Of a stretch of DNA of 55,319 bases, positions 7,886-17,183 are shown one piece after another (position 1 is the first letter of the stretch; every line of letters starts with the position of its first letter). Made by a program: the position numbers and the translations under genes. The notes under the pieces are model-generated. The model did no database searches, was not told where the DNA came from, and saw only the letters and a program-made list of their open reading frames with translations. Source of the stretch: Acidobacteriota bacterium (GTDB taxonomy: Bacteria; Acidobacteriota; Blastocatellia; Pyrinomonadales; Pyrinomonadaceae); the NCBI GenBank assembly GCA_023391155.1, contig JAEWBM010000057.1, forward strand, positions 1 to 55,319, read 5' to 3'.

Positions 7886-9187
7886 TTAATCGCCGGCCGC
7901 GGCCGTGCCGTCAGTCACATGTGAAGTAAGCCGCTCCACATCCGCACCGACCTCGCGCAATTTTCGAATGATCGCCTCATAGCCCCGATCGATGTGATAG
8001 ACCCGATCGATCACCGTCTCGCCCGAAGCACACAACCCGGCCAGCACGAGCGAGGCCGAGGCCCGCAGGTCCGATGCTATCACCGGTGCACCGGTAAGCT
8101 TTGTCTTTCCGCGGACGGTCGCCGTGTTTCCGCTGAAATGAATATCCGCACCCATCCGGATCAGTTCCGAGGCGTGCATGAACCGATTTTCAAAGATCGT
8201 TTCCGTTATATGCGAAACGCCCTCAGCCTGTGTCATCAGCGCCATATACTGCGCCTGCATATCCGTCGGGAACTTCGGATGAGGTTCAGTGGTGACATCC
8301 TTCGCCTTAAGCCCGTCCGGGCAACAGTTAACACGCAGCGTCGAATCGTCGACCTCCTCGATCTCAACGCCGACTCCTCGAAACTGCTCAATCACCGCCG
8401 TTAGATGAGCCGGGCGGCATTTCTCGATCCGAAGCTCGCCCTCAGTGATAGCCGCCGCCGCGATAAACGTTCCCGTTTCGATCCGGTCGGGGATGATGGT
8501 GTGCTCCGCTCCGTGAAGCTCTTCGACGCCGGTGATCGTCATCGTCGGCGTCCCGGCACCCTCGATCCGGGCCCCCATTTTATTAAGCATTTCGGCCAGG
8601 TCATCGATCTCGGGCTCGCATGCAGCATTGTGGATCGTCGTGGTACCGTCAGCCAGGACCGCTGCCATCATCACGTTCTCGGTTCCGGTCACTGTGACCT
8701 TCTCAAAGTCGATCTCCGCTGCCTTGAGCCGGCCGGCCGGCGCGGTTGCCACAACATCACCGGATTCAAGCGAGACCTTCGCACCCAACTGTTCGAACGC
8801 ACGAAGGTGCAGGTCGATCGGCCGCGTGCCGATAGCACAGCCCCCGGGCAGGCTCACCTTGGCCTTTCCGAAACGCGAAAGCAGCGGCCCCAGTGCTAGA
8901 ACGCTCGCACGCATCGTTTTCACCAGCTCATACGGAGCCTCGAAAGTTTCGATGTGCGCCGCCGTTATCACGTGTGTACGCAAGGCCGGTGTGAGCACCG
9001 TCGCCCCCAGGTCCTCAAGCAGTCGCCGCTGCGTGATCAGGTCCTTAACGTAAGGCACGTTGTGTAGAGTGACCGTCTCGGCGGTTAACAATGCCGCTGC
9101 CAAACATGGCAAGGCCGAATTCTTCGCACCGCTGATCTCAACGGTGCCGTGCAGCGGGCGTCCGCCCCGAATTAAAAATCTGTCCAT
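7886..9187 (-). CDS. murA: UDP-N-acetylglucosamine 1-carboxyvinyltransferase
   Basis: 433 residues, close to the usual 420. MurA transfers enolpyruvate from PEP to UDP-GlcNAc, the first committed step of peptidoglycan synthesis. The KN pair at 22-23, the active-site loop PGGCAIGTRPID with catalytic Cys117 (so expected to be fosfomycin-sensitive), and the TGTENVMMAA and PHPKFPTDMQAQ blocks are all intact. It opens a minus-strand group with the HIT and TPR genes. The short C-terminal extension (VERLTSHVTDGTAAAGD) is not part of the family core. Confidence 0.97.
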   Translation of the reverse strand: MDRFLIRGGRPLHGTVEISGAKNSALPCLAAALLTAETVTLHNVPYVKDLITQRRLLEDLGATVLTPALRTHVITAAHIETFEAPYELVKTMRASVLALGPLLSRFGKAKVSLPGGCAIGTRPIDLHLRAFEQLGAKVSLESGDVVATAPAGRLKAAEIDFEKVTVTGTENVMMAAVLADGTTTIHNAACEPEIDDLAEMLNKMGARIEGAGTPTMTITGVEELHGAEHTIIPDRIETGTFIAAAAITEGELRIEKCRPAHLTAVIEQFRGVGVEIEEVDDSTLRVNCCPDGLKAKDVTTEPHPKFPTDMQAQYMALMTQAEGVSHITETIFENRFMHASELIRMGADIHFSGNTATVRGKTKLTGAPVIASDLRASASLVLAGLCASGETVIDRVYHIDRGYEAIIRKLREVGADVERLTSHVTDGTAAAGD

Positions 9188-9268
9188 AGTTACTGTAAGC
9201 GATGCTTATGGGAGCAAAAACTTGATGTTATCACGAGAAATGGGGGCGGGTTAAATCGCGGGAGACGC

Positions 9269-9300
9269 GATCCGGGCCGGCGTCGCTGCCGGCCCGGATC
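9269..9300. terminator. Strong 13-bp hairpin, probable terminator
   Basis: A perfect inverted repeat with arms GATCCGGGCCGGC and GCCGGCCCGGATC and a 6-base loop. It sits 12 bp after the stop codon of the secreted YbaY-domain gene on the minus strand. No U-tract follows on either strand, so it may stabilise mRNA ends rather than terminate in the classic way. Confidence 0.6.
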
Positions 9301-9312
9301 CATTTCGAACAT

Positions 9313-10923
9313 TTAGAATCGCAGCGTCACGTTCTGGCCGTCAAGCACCAGATCGGTTGCGGTGATCGAGTTCAGGCTGTTGCCGCTGTACCGGATCTCG
9401 ATCAATCCGCTCGCATCGGCGTCGCCCGAGTTCTCGACGGCTATCACCACTCGATTGTCATCGAAATAGGTGGCCTTTCCGCTAAAGGTTATCGAACCGA
9501 GCAGTCGGCTCACCGTTACATCGGCAGTGCCGTCAGTCCGAACCGCGACCGTTCCGCGGATCAGCAGGTCCGAATTTCGTCCCTCGATCTGCATTGAACC
9601 CGTACCGAACTTGGACAAGTTCAATGTACGGCCGGTGATCACCTCGGGAACCGCTTCCGCGATCTCGAGCATCAGGTTCACTGTCTGTACCTGGTTGGGC
9701 CGTGACGTGAACGGCGTCCCGTCGCCCGACCTGAACCGTACTTCGCCGTCTGTTGAGATCTCTGCCCGCAGCTCGTAATTCCTTCCGCTCGCGATCGCTT
9801 GCGGGTCATAACGCAGCTCATATGGGATCGGCACCTGACGCCCGTTCGTTTCAACAACCGTTTCTGCCACGGGAATACCGTTCGGGTCGGCCGAATCCAC
9901 CAGGCTCACCCTCACTTCCGAATCCTGTGCCAGCGCTATCCGCGGCCGGTGTGTCACCGTCCCCCGGACCACAGCGCTGCCGGTTCCTGGAGTCGCCGCC
10001 CCCGGCCGTGCAAGCCGCAGCTCGACAACACGGGGTGCACCCCAGGTGAGGACCGCGACGTCTGAGTTCGTCTGAAAAACGGTCCGGCCGCGATCGACGA
10101 TCTCAGCTCTAACCGCATACCGCCTTCCCGGCTGGATCTGATTCGGCCGGTAGACCAGGTCAAACGAATGCGGCTGCCGCTCGTTCCGCAGCTCGACCTT
10201 TTGAGCAACCACAACGGTCGGGTCCGTTAGGCTGTGGGTTATATCCAGAAGCGATACGTTCAGGACCGCATTTGTCGAGAGCAGCGGCCGCGCCGGATAA
10301 GTGACCGTTCCCGACACCACATTGTCTTGCGTCGTCACCTCGCCGTCGGTTTCGCATGTGGGCGACGTCGTCACATTCTCTGCATTCAGCACTGCACGAG
10401 CGCCGGTCGAGATGCTATAGCTCACCGTGCTCACCTGTGACGGGCAGCAAAGCGGGTCGCTCGACGTATATCGGACGAACTCTGCGGTAAGAGCCGTCGG
10501 GCTTACAAGAAATAATCTGGAAAGCGCTCCGTCCGTCCGAGCCCCCGTCGGCTCCGGGGCCAATGTCCCGGCCAATCTCTCAGATACAAATACGAATCCG
10601 TTTGCCTGCGTCGGACGGCACATTCCGTCCACGCTTGCCATGGCCGTTACGACCGAGACGTTGCCGTACGATTGCCGCGGCCCAAAAAGGTACCAGCCGT
10701 TGCGGGTGAGATTTCGTTCGCCGATGGTCTCAGGCTGCCTGATCTGTTCACGGCACTGAGCCGAGTTCGGGTTCTCGCCTTCCATCCGCGGAGCCCGCGG
10801 GACCGCCTGATTCGGCGTGTTCCAGTTGCGGTTTAGCGGCCGGTCCAGCCACGACATCGTCTGTCCAAACCCCGCAAACGCAAATATGCCTGTTAAGAAT
10901 ATTAGTGTTACTACCCTTGTCAT
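9313..10923 (-). CDS. Secreted protein with two tandem YbaY/YscW-like domains
   Basis: 536 residues with a signal peptide (hydrophobic residues 4-18, cleavage near FGQ). Two copies of a beta-rich module of about 100 residues follow, roughly 205-305 and 315-420. Each begins with a V(S/R)GTVT strand, runs through VSL(L/V)D and a Y.L.Y.P..I..GR.Y..RAEI block, and ends with an R-P-x-x-V strand; this matches the YbaY/YscW (PF09619) family. The first 200 residues contain cysteines and match nothing I recognise. The last 100 residues look like a separate beta domain. Strong SD (GAGGAGGA) before the ATG. Function is unknown; probably an envelope or surface protein. Confidence 0.7.
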   Translation of the reverse strand: MTRVVTLIFLTGIFAFAGFGQTMSWLDRPLNRNWNTPNQAVPRAPRMEGENPNSAQCREQIRQPETIGERNLTRNGWYLFGPRQSYGNVSVVTAMASVDGMCRPTQANGFVFVSERLAGTLAPEPTGARTDGALSRLFLVSPTALTAEFVRYTSSDPLCCPSQVSTVSYSISTGARAVLNAENVTTSPTCETDGEVTTQDNVVSGTVTYPARPLLSTNAVLNVSLLDITHSLTDPTVVVAQKVELRNERQPHSFDLVYRPNQIQPGRRYAVRAEIVDRGRTVFQTNSDVAVLTWGAPRVVELRLARPGAATPGTGSAVVRGTVTHRPRIALAQDSEVRVSLVDSADPNGIPVAETVVETNGRQVPIPYELRYDPQAIASGRNYELRAEISTDGEVRFRSGDGTPFTSRPNQVQTVNLMLEIAEAVPEVITGRTLNLSKFGTGSMQIEGRNSDLLIRGTVAVRTDGTADVTVSRLLGSITFSGKATYFDDNRVVIAVENSGDADASGLIEIRYSGNSLNSITATDLVLDGQNVTLRF

Positions 10924-11033
10924 ATGTTCCTCCTCAAGATCTTTCGATCCAATAATTCAGTTTTACGGGAGATTTTCCTTAGATTCTATCAGCCCGTGCA
11001 AAGGTTGGAGCTTAAATGCTGGCAGCGTGCAGC

Positions 11034-11270
11034 TTAGCTTTCGCCGTCGTCGCCTATCGCCTCTACCGGACATGCATCGAGCGCCTCGCGGCAAAGCTCT
11101 TGTTCATCGGCGGTTTCCGGCTGCTTATAGACGAACGAATAGCCGTTCTCGTCGTTGCGGGTAAAGTTGGCAGGTGCGGTGTCGCGGCAAACATCACAGT
11201 CGATGCATTGCTTATCGACGTAAAAGCTGCCGGGGGTATTGTCGGGAAGTTTGTCTTCTGGCTCTGCCAT
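11034..11270 (-). CDS. Single [4Fe-4S] ferredoxin
   Basis: 78 residues with Cys22, Cys25, Cys28 and a distal Cys67 followed by Pro, the pattern of a one-cluster 4Fe-4S ferredoxin with one half of the usual double motif lost. The protein is acidic, as expected for an electron carrier. It starts 5 bp after the nadA stop codon, so it is probably co-transcribed with that Fe-S enzyme; a role in supplying electrons or in cluster upkeep is only inferred. Confidence 0.88.
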   Translation of the reverse strand: MAEPEDKLPDNTPGSFYVDKQCIDCDVCRDTAPANFTRNDENGYSFVYKQPETADEQELCREALDACPVEAIGDDGES

Positions 11271-11275
11271 TTGAA

Positions 11276-12388
11276 CTAGCGGGAGCCTTCGGTGAGCGAG
11301 ATCATCCTGTCCAGCGCGATATGTGCAAAATGCTTGGTTTCGGCATCGACGGCTATTTCATTCACGACATTGCCGTCCACTAAATTCTCCATCGCCCACG
11401 CAAGATTCTGCGGAGCGATCCGGTACATCGTCGCACACATACACAGGTCCGGTGCCAGCAGATGGATCTCTTTATCGGGAAAACGGCGGGCCAAACGGTC
11501 AACGAGATTCACTTCCGTTCCGATAGCCCACTTCGAACCCGCCGGCGAATCCTCGACCGTCTTGATAATGAACGAAGTCGATCCGTTCAGATCGCTCTTC
11601 TGCACCACTTCATAGGTACACTCCGGATGGACGAGCACCTTCACGCCCGGCACATCAGCACGGATCTTATCGACGTGCCAATCCTTGAACCTCCCATGCA
11701 CGGAACAATGCCCGCGCCAAAGGATCAGCTTTGCGTTATGCAGCTCTTCGGCCGTGTTCCCGCCGAGTTCCTCGTGCGGATTCCAGACGACCATTTTATC
11801 GAGCGGAATTCCGAATTTGGCACCCGTGTTACGCCCGAGATGCTGGTCCGGGAAAAAGAACATCTTGTCGAATTCCCGCAGGTAAATGTCAAAAAGCGGA
11901 ACCGCATTCGACGATGTGCACACGACCCCGTCGTTTCGGCCGCAGAATGCCTTGATCGCCGCCGACGAGTTCATATACGTGATCGGCGCCACTCGCGAAT
12001 CAAGCACCCCGATCTCGCCCAGCTGTTCCCATGCGTCCTCGACCTGTTCGATCGTGGCCATGTCTGCCATCGAGCACCCCGCCCCCATATCGGGCAGGAT
12101 CACGCGCTGGCCCGGGTTCCCCAAAATGTCGGCGGATTCCGCCATGAAATGGACCCCGCAGAAGACGATAAATTCCGCGTCGGTCTGCGATGCCATCACT
12201 GAAAGCTGGTACGAATCGCCCTTCAGGTCCGCGTGCCGCACCACATCCTCGCGCTGATAATGGTGGCCGAGAATTATCACCCGCTGCCCAAGCTCGCGCC
12301 TCGCACTCTCGATACGCTCCGCGACCTCCGAATCCGGCATTACCAGGTAATCTTCCAAGGCCCTGACACTTTCAAGAACCGCCGTCAT
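11276..12388 (-). CDS. nadA: Quinolinate synthase
   Basis: 370 residues, the length of the longer NadA class. NadA condenses iminoaspartate with dihydroxyacetone phosphate to quinolinate, using a [4Fe-4S] cluster, in NAD synthesis. Seen: VIILGHHYQREDV, FCGVHFMAESA, DMGAGCSMAD, VHPEC and LCMCATMYRI, which supply the cluster cysteines and substrate residues. A GGAGGT ribosome site precedes the ATG. The gene is divergent from the exporter adaptor at 12527. nadB and nadC are not in the window. Confidence 0.97.
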   Translation of the reverse strand: MTAVLESVRALEDYLVMPDSEVAERIESARRELGQRVIILGHHYQREDVVRHADLKGDSYQLSVMASQTDAEFIVFCGVHFMAESADILGNPGQRVILPDMGAGCSMADMATIEQVEDAWEQLGEIGVLDSRVAPITYMNSSAAIKAFCGRNDGVVCTSSNAVPLFDIYLREFDKMFFFPDQHLGRNTGAKFGIPLDKMVVWNPHEELGGNTAEELHNAKLILWRGHCSVHGRFKDWHVDKIRADVPGVKVLVHPECTYEVVQKSDLNGSTSFIIKTVEDSPAGSKWAIGTEVNLVDRLARRFPDKEIHLLAPDLCMCATMYRIAPQNLAWAMENLVDGNVVNEIAVDAETKHFAHIALDRMISLTEGSR

Positions 12389-12491
12389 TTTCGCACCTCC
12401 CTAAAATTCAAGGATGTCACCGCAGTAACATTTTCGCAAGTAAATCGGTCTCATCCGGGTCGGTTGACGCACCGTCCTCAGTTCTTTCGGG

Positions 12492-12500
12492 TGATATACT
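12492..12500 (+). promoter_or_regulatory. Extended -10 promoter for the exporter operon
   Basis: TGATATACT is an extended -10 (TGN then TATACT). A TTGACG at 12464 is too far away (25 bp) to serve as a -35, so the TG extension would have to compensate. The start of transcription would fall near 12507, about 20 bases before the adaptor ATG. Confidence 0.4.
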
Positions 12501-12526
12501 GTATTGAAATCCTGCAAACCAACTTA

Positions 12527-13993
12527 ATGGATCAATATGCCCAAACAATCGACACTGGTTCCCCAGAACCTGAAACGCCTGAAAAAGCAGGACTATCCGT
12601 CGAGGACACTCAGGTAACCGAACGAAAAAAGTGGGCCGTTCGGATCGGGGCCGGTGTCCTTCTTCTGCTTGTTGCACTTGCGTTTATCTGGTATTACACC
12701 CGGCCATCACGCGTTAATGTGACCCGGCCCACGATTGCCACCATTACAGAGGCAATAGCCGGGAGCGGTGTGGTCGGGGGCGAGACCGAATCGAACATCG
12801 GAGCTCAAGCCCAGGGAATTATCCGCTCTCTCTATGTCAAAGAGGGCGACGAGGTGATACGTGGCCAGGAACTTGCTCTCATTGAAAATAGTCTCGCCAA
12901 CGCACAGATCGAACAGGCCCGTGCGGCGGTCGCGTCGGCCAGGTCACAACTTGCATTGGTTTCGCGAGCAACTCTTCCCACCGACATCCGCGCCGCCGAG
13001 CAGCAGGTCTCGCAGGCTCAGGCACAGGTCGAGCAGCAGCGTGCCGCTGTCGCCCAGGCCGAAAGGGCCGCGGAACAAGCCGCGGCGCTTTTGGATCAAC
13101 TCATATCCGAACAGCAATTGGCAGAAAAGGAAATGAAAAGGGACGCCGTGCTTCTTGAGTCGGGCGATGTTCCGCGTTCGGAGTATGACCGTTCCTCAAA
13201 CGCTTATCAGGTAGCAACAAAACGCGTTGAGGCCCAGCGGCGGGCTATCGAAGCTGCCCGGGCCAACGTCGCCGCCGCTCGTTCGAGCCTTGCTGCGTTC
13301 AGCGCCGGTGTCGAGATTCAGCGAGAGCGGCTGAATACGATCCGGAGCGGGGCCCGGCCGGAGGATGTTCGACTTGCTCGGGACAAGATCGCAGAGGCGG
13401 AACGTGCCCTTGCTGTTGCGGAAAGCCAGGCAGGTAACGCGATCGTCACTGCCCCGTTCGCCGGCCGGGTGACGGTGGTCAATACGGAACCCGGGCAAAC
13501 TGTGGGAAATCTCGGGGTGCTCACATTAGTAAGTTCACAACCCGAGGTGCGCCTGGACATTGACGAAGGCAATCTGCCGTCGTTAAAGATCGGGCTCGAA
13601 GCAAAAATATCCGTCGACGGCAATGCGGGCGATGGCCTGATAGGCCACATATCGGAGCTTGGAGCCGCGGTCGACGAGGCACGGGGAACGATCACAGTAA
13701 AGGTAACCCTCGATTCACCGCCTGAATGGCTCCGTCCCGGGCAGACTGTCAATGTAAATATCATCACTGCGAAAAATGTGGACCGGTTATTGATACCGCA
13801 ATCTTCGCTCGTCCGCGTAGGCGATGATACGGTCGTCTACATCATTGAGGACGGTATAGCTATTAGGCGAAACGTCGCTGCAAACTTTCCGACGGCAGAC
13901 GGCGTCCCGGTGGTCTCCGGCCTAAATCCTGAAGATCTCGTCATCACGAACCCCGCAAATGTTGTAGAGGGGGACAGAGTGCGGGCCCACTAG
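12527..13993 (+). CDS. HlyD/DevB-type membrane-fusion adaptor of an ABC exporter
   Basis: 488 residues from the ATG at 12527; a longer in-frame extension runs back over nadA and is rejected. One transmembrane helix (about 36-57), then a lipoyl/barrel-sandwich half (AQAQGIIRSLYVKEGDEV), a long Gln/Ala-rich coiled-coil hairpin (about 115-300), the second lipoyl half (IVTAPFAGRVTVVNTEPGQTV) and a beta-barrel. Such adaptors bridge an inner-membrane transporter to an outer-membrane channel. The permease and ATPase follow at once, making a DevBCA/MacAB-like set; no TolC gene is in the window. No clear SD precedes the start. Confidence 0.9.
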   Translation: MDQYAQTIDTGSPEPETPEKAGLSVEDTQVTERKKWAVRIGAGVLLLLVALAFIWYYTRPSRVNVTRPTIATITEAIAGSGVVGGETESNIGAQAQGIIRSLYVKEGDEVIRGQELALIENSLANAQIEQARAAVASARSQLALVSRATLPTDIRAAEQQVSQAQAQVEQQRAAVAQAERAAEQAAALLDQLISEQQLAEKEMKRDAVLLESGDVPRSEYDRSSNAYQVATKRVEAQRRAIEAARANVAAARSSLAAFSAGVEIQRERLNTIRSGARPEDVRLARDKIAEAERALAVAESQAGNAIVTAPFAGRVTVVNTEPGQTVGNLGVLTLVSSQPEVRLDIDEGNLPSLKIGLEAKISVDGNAGDGLIGHISELGAAVDEARGTITVKVTLDSPPEWLRPGQTVNVNIITAKNVDRLLIPQSSLVRVGDDTVVYIIEDGIAIRRNVAANFPTADGVPVVSGLNPEDLVITNPANVVEGDRVRAH

Positions 13994-14030
13994 CGAAACG
14001 CCCGCTGTCGTGCGAAAAGAGCTCTGCACT

Positions 14031-15299
14031 ATGGCTTCATTCTCTGAACTTGTCGCTTCCGCATTGATCCCGAAACGGTATCGTTTCGAGTTCCTGCTTG
14101 CATTACGCCACCTGTTTTCAGGAGGCATGCAGACCTTGATGACGATCAGTGCGGTGGCGACCGGGGTCACTATCGTGATCTTCGTAACATCATTGATCTT
14201 TGGGCTGCAGGATATGATGTCAAATCTATTGACGGGCTCGATCCCCCACGTTTTGGTGAGGGTTAGAGATCCCCTGCCGAAACCGCTGCCTGACGGTGAG
14301 AACCCGATTTCGACCCGGCTCGAGATCCCGGCGTCTCAGCTAAAGTTCATCGACAATTGGAGTGATCTGACCGCGATGTTGCGCGGCCTGCCGAATGTTG
14401 CAGGCGTTGCCCCGGTCGTTAGCGGACAGGGCTTTGCGTCAAAGGGTTCGAATCCCGTAGGCGTAACTGTTGTCGGTGCTGATCCGGATCTCCTGGACGA
14501 AATAACACCAGTATCTAGGGACCTTGTCGGCGGCCGTTATAGAGGATTGGGCAGCGATGAGATCGTGATCGATATCGAATTGGCAAAGGATTTGAACCTA
14601 CAGGTGGGCGACCGTGCCCGCATGACCTCGAGCTCCGGCGGTTCCGAATCCTTTACCGTCGCTGGCATCTACAATCGAGGGCAGGGCCGCGGGAACGCCT
14701 ATGTCACGCTCAGGAATGGGCAAAGCCTCTTCGGCCTGGGAACCTCCGTGAACGCTGTTTACATAAAGAGCCATGACATTAACGATGTAGACAATTTGGC
14801 GAACCTCATAATGGCTCTTACCCCTTATGAAGCGCGGCCGTGGACGCTGGATTACTCCCGCAACCTGTCTAATATGCAGATGATGGGAATATCGGCATAT
14901 GTGATCTCGTTATTCAGCCTTATCGCCGCAGCATTTGCGATCGCATCGGTTCTGATAGTTTCCGTTCTGCAGAAATCGAGTCAGATCGGGATTCTTAAGA
15001 GCATGGGAGCCCGTCACTCGCAGATCTCCGCCGTTTTCATACTAGAAGGCCTCGGCGTTGCAATATTGGGAAGCTCACTCGGAGGGGTCGTAGGAACGAC
15101 GATAGCGTGGCTTATGAGTCTGCCCATGCGACCGACCTCGGCCCCCGGGCAGGAACCCCTTGCTTATTTCCCCGTGACGATCGTGCCGCTGTATATCGGA
15201 CTTGCGATGCTTTCTGCGATCATCACGACCGTGATCGCGGCCGTGCTGCCGGCTAGGCAGGCCTCTCGGCTAAACCCCGTAGATGTGATGCGCAACTAA
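14031..15299 (+). CDS. ABC exporter permease (FtsX/MacB/DevC type)
   Basis: 422 residues from the ATG at 14031; a GTG at 14010 would add seven residues and neither has a strong SD. Topology is the FtsX-like one: an N-terminal membrane helix after RFEFLLALRHLFSGG, a large periplasmic domain (about 70-285), then three helices near the C-terminus, ending with LPARQASRLNPVDVMRN, the family's typical tail. It is encoded between its adaptor and ATPase with a one-base gap to the latter (TAAGATG). MacB-type machines extrude substrates from the periplasmic side; substrate unknown. Confidence 0.9.
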   Translation: MASFSELVASALIPKRYRFEFLLALRHLFSGGMQTLMTISAVATGVTIVIFVTSLIFGLQDMMSNLLTGSIPHVLVRVRDPLPKPLPDGENPISTRLEIPASQLKFIDNWSDLTAMLRGLPNVAGVAPVVSGQGFASKGSNPVGVTVVGADPDLLDEITPVSRDLVGGRYRGLGSDEIVIDIELAKDLNLQVGDRARMTSSSGGSESFTVAGIYNRGQGRGNAYVTLRNGQSLFGLGTSVNAVYIKSHDINDVDNLANLIMALTPYEARPWTLDYSRNLSNMQMMGISAYVISLFSLIAAAFAIASVLIVSVLQKSSQIGILKSMGARHSQISAVFILEGLGVAILGSSLGGVVGTTIAWLMSLPMRPTSAPGQEPLAYFPVTIVPLYIGLAMLSAIITTVIAAVLPARQASRLNPVDVMRN

Positions 15300-15300
15300 G

Positions 15301-16083
15301 ATGAGGACTACGAACAGCGATGTCCCTATGAGAACCGCACAAATGGACGACCGTCGGGTCGTTATAGAAACGCGCGGCCTCCAAAAGACGTATTTCGGAA
15401 AAGTAAATGTGCCGGTACTCTTCGGCTTGGATATCGAGATTCGTGCGGGCGAGTTCGTCGCGATCGTCGGACAATCCGGAAGCGGTAAATCGACCCTCCT
15501 GAACATTCTCGGAGCCCTGGATGTGCCGACAGGCGGCGAGGTCCTGATAAACGGGACCGCTATTTCGACGCTTGACGATGATGGTTTAGCCGAGCTGCGC
15601 AGCGATCAGATCGGATTTGTGTTTCAGGCCCATTACCTGCTGAACGAATTCACCTGCCTGGAAAATGCGTTGATACCGGTCCTGCTCCGCCGCGGAGAGG
15701 CGAGTCCGGCAGAGCGTGCCCGAGTTTTGGGTCTGCTCGACCGGGTCGGACTGAGCGAGCAGATAAACAAGCATCCGGATGAGATGAGCGGGGGACAAAA
15801 TCAGCGGTGTGCTATCGTCCGTGCCATGGCAAATGCGCCAAAAATAATTCTGGCCGACGAGCCGACGGGCAATCTTGACAGCCGATCCGGCAAACAGGTA
15901 TTCGAATTGATGCGCGAAATGAACAAGGAGAGCGGCGTCGCTTTTGTGATGATCACTCACGACGACCGGCTGGCCCAACCGGCCGACCGAATACTTTTGA
16001 TAGCAGACGGTATGATCAGAGAGATAAGCAAGAGCGAGCACCTCAACGCGATGCTGCAGAAAGTTGAAGCGACGGAGCTCTAG
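15301..16083 (+). CDS. ABC exporter ATPase (MacB/LolD/DevA type)
   Basis: 260 residues. Walker A GQSGSGKS (57-64), Q-loop FVFQAHYLL, signature MSGGQNQR (from 162; the canonical leucine is methionine), Walker B ILADEP (183-188) with DEPTGNLD, and the H-loop MITHD. The DEPTGNLD version is typical of the LolD/MacB/FtsE subfamily. The start immediately follows the permease stop. Its stop codon interlocks with that of pit on the other strand (16080-16083). Confidence 0.95.
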   Translation: MRTTNSDVPMRTAQMDDRRVVIETRGLQKTYFGKVNVPVLFGLDIEIRAGEFVAIVGQSGSGKSTLLNILGALDVPTGGEVLINGTAISTLDDDGLAELRSDQIGFVFQAHYLLNEFTCLENALIPVLLRRGEASPAERARVLGLLDRVGLSEQINKHPDEMSGGQNQRCAIVRAMANAPKIILADEPTGNLDSRSGKQVFELMREMNKESGVAFVMITHDDRLAQPADRILLIADGMIREISKSEHLNAMLQKVEATEL

Positions 16084-17156
16084 ATCGTACCGGTCGCAAG
16101 CTCGATCAGCAGGATGATGCCGTATGAAAGGGCTGCGATCAGCCCGGCCATCGGTATTGTCAGGACCCAGGCCCAAACGATGCGTCCGGCGACGCCCCAT
16201 TTGACAGCCGAAAGCCGTTTGGCAGAACCTACGCCGACGATCGAACCCGTGATGGTATGTGTCGTAGAAACCGGAATGCCCGCCGCGGTCGCGCCGAAAA
16301 GCGTAATGGCACCCGCGGTTTCCGCACAAAAGCCGCCAACCGGCTGCAGCTTAACGATCTTGGTGCCCATCGTTTTGACGATCCGCCATCCGCCGGAAAG
16401 TGTTCCTAAGGCAATGGCAAAGTGTGCGGCTAGGACCACCCATAGCGGCACGTCGGGAAGCCCGCCGCCCGGCGCCGCCTGCAGAAATCCGCCTGAGACG
16501 AGCACGATCGTTATAATGCCCATCGTTTTCTGGGCGTCGTTCCCGCCGTGCCCGAGGGAATAGGCTGCTGCGGAAAATAGCTGGCCGAAACGAAATCCAC
16601 GATCCACCCGGTTGAGCGCCACTTTATGAAAGACCCAATAGACCGTGACCATCAGCGTGAAGCCCAGGAGCATCCCGATCAGCGGTGACAACACGATAAA
16701 GAGCAGCGTCTTTATCCATCCCTCCGCGATCAGGACCGTTTGGACATTCGTGAGCCCAAAATGCCAGATAAACGCCGAGATCGCGGCTCCCGCATAGGCA
16801 CCGACCAATGCGTGTGAACTTGATGTCGGGAGGCCGAGATACCACGTGATCAGGTTCCACACGACCGCGCCCAATACGCCGGCTAACAGAACAAGCAACT
16901 GGTCATTTTGCGGGATGATGGCGATATTCACCATATCGCCGCCTATCGTCTTCGCCACGGCCGTTCCGAAAACCAGAAATGCAACAAAGTTGAAGAACGC
17001 GGCCCACGTCACGGCAACGCCCGGTGAGAGCACGCGCGTCGCGACGACCGTCGCGATCGAGTTTGCCGCATCGTGAAATCCGTTTATGTAATCGAAAACG
17101 AGGGCGACAAAGATGATGAAAACAACCAGGCTCAGTGCCGCGTATTGTCCTTCCAT
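16080..17156 (-). CDS. pit: Inorganic phosphate transporter, PiT family
   Basis: 358 residues with about ten hydrophobic segments. The two PiT signature repeats are present: DYINGFHDAANSIATVVATR near the N-terminus and GHGGNDAQKTMGII in the middle, plus the GIPVSTTHTITGSI block near the end. PiT proteins are low-affinity secondary importers of phosphate or metal-phosphate. It lies 27 bp downstream of a DUF47 gene, the common DUF47-pit pair. Its stop shares CTAG with the stop of the convergent ABC ATPase gene. Confidence 0.95.
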   Translation of the reverse strand: MEGQYAALSLVVFIIFVALVFDYINGFHDAANSIATVVATRVLSPGVAVTWAAFFNFVAFLVFGTAVAKTIGGDMVNIAIIPQNDQLLVLLAGVLGAVVWNLITWYLGLPTSSSHALVGAYAGAAISAFIWHFGLTNVQTVLIAEGWIKTLLFIVLSPLIGMLLGFTLMVTVYWVFHKVALNRVDRGFRFGQLFSAAAYSLGHGGNDAQKTMGIITIVLVSGGFLQAAPGGGLPDVPLWVVLAAHFAIALGTLSGGWRIVKTMGTKIVKLQPVGGFCAETAGAITLFGATAAGIPVSTTHTITGSIVGVGSAKRLSAVKWGVAGRIVWAWVLTIPMAGLIAALSYGIILLIELATGTI

Positions 17157-17183
17157 ATCGATGATTTCCGGTCCGCGTCGGTG

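Noticed and set aside
11462..12202. Plus-strand 246-codon frame opposite nadA
   Set aside because: Lies within nadA, which has all its cysteines; no domain in the shadow.
12464..12500. TTGACG to TATACT as a standard promoter
   Set aside because: The spacer is 25 bp; only the extended -10 reading is tenable.
12233..12526. N-terminal extension of the exporter adaptor
   Set aside because: It runs antisense over nadA, and the promoter and adaptor homology support the ATG at 12527.
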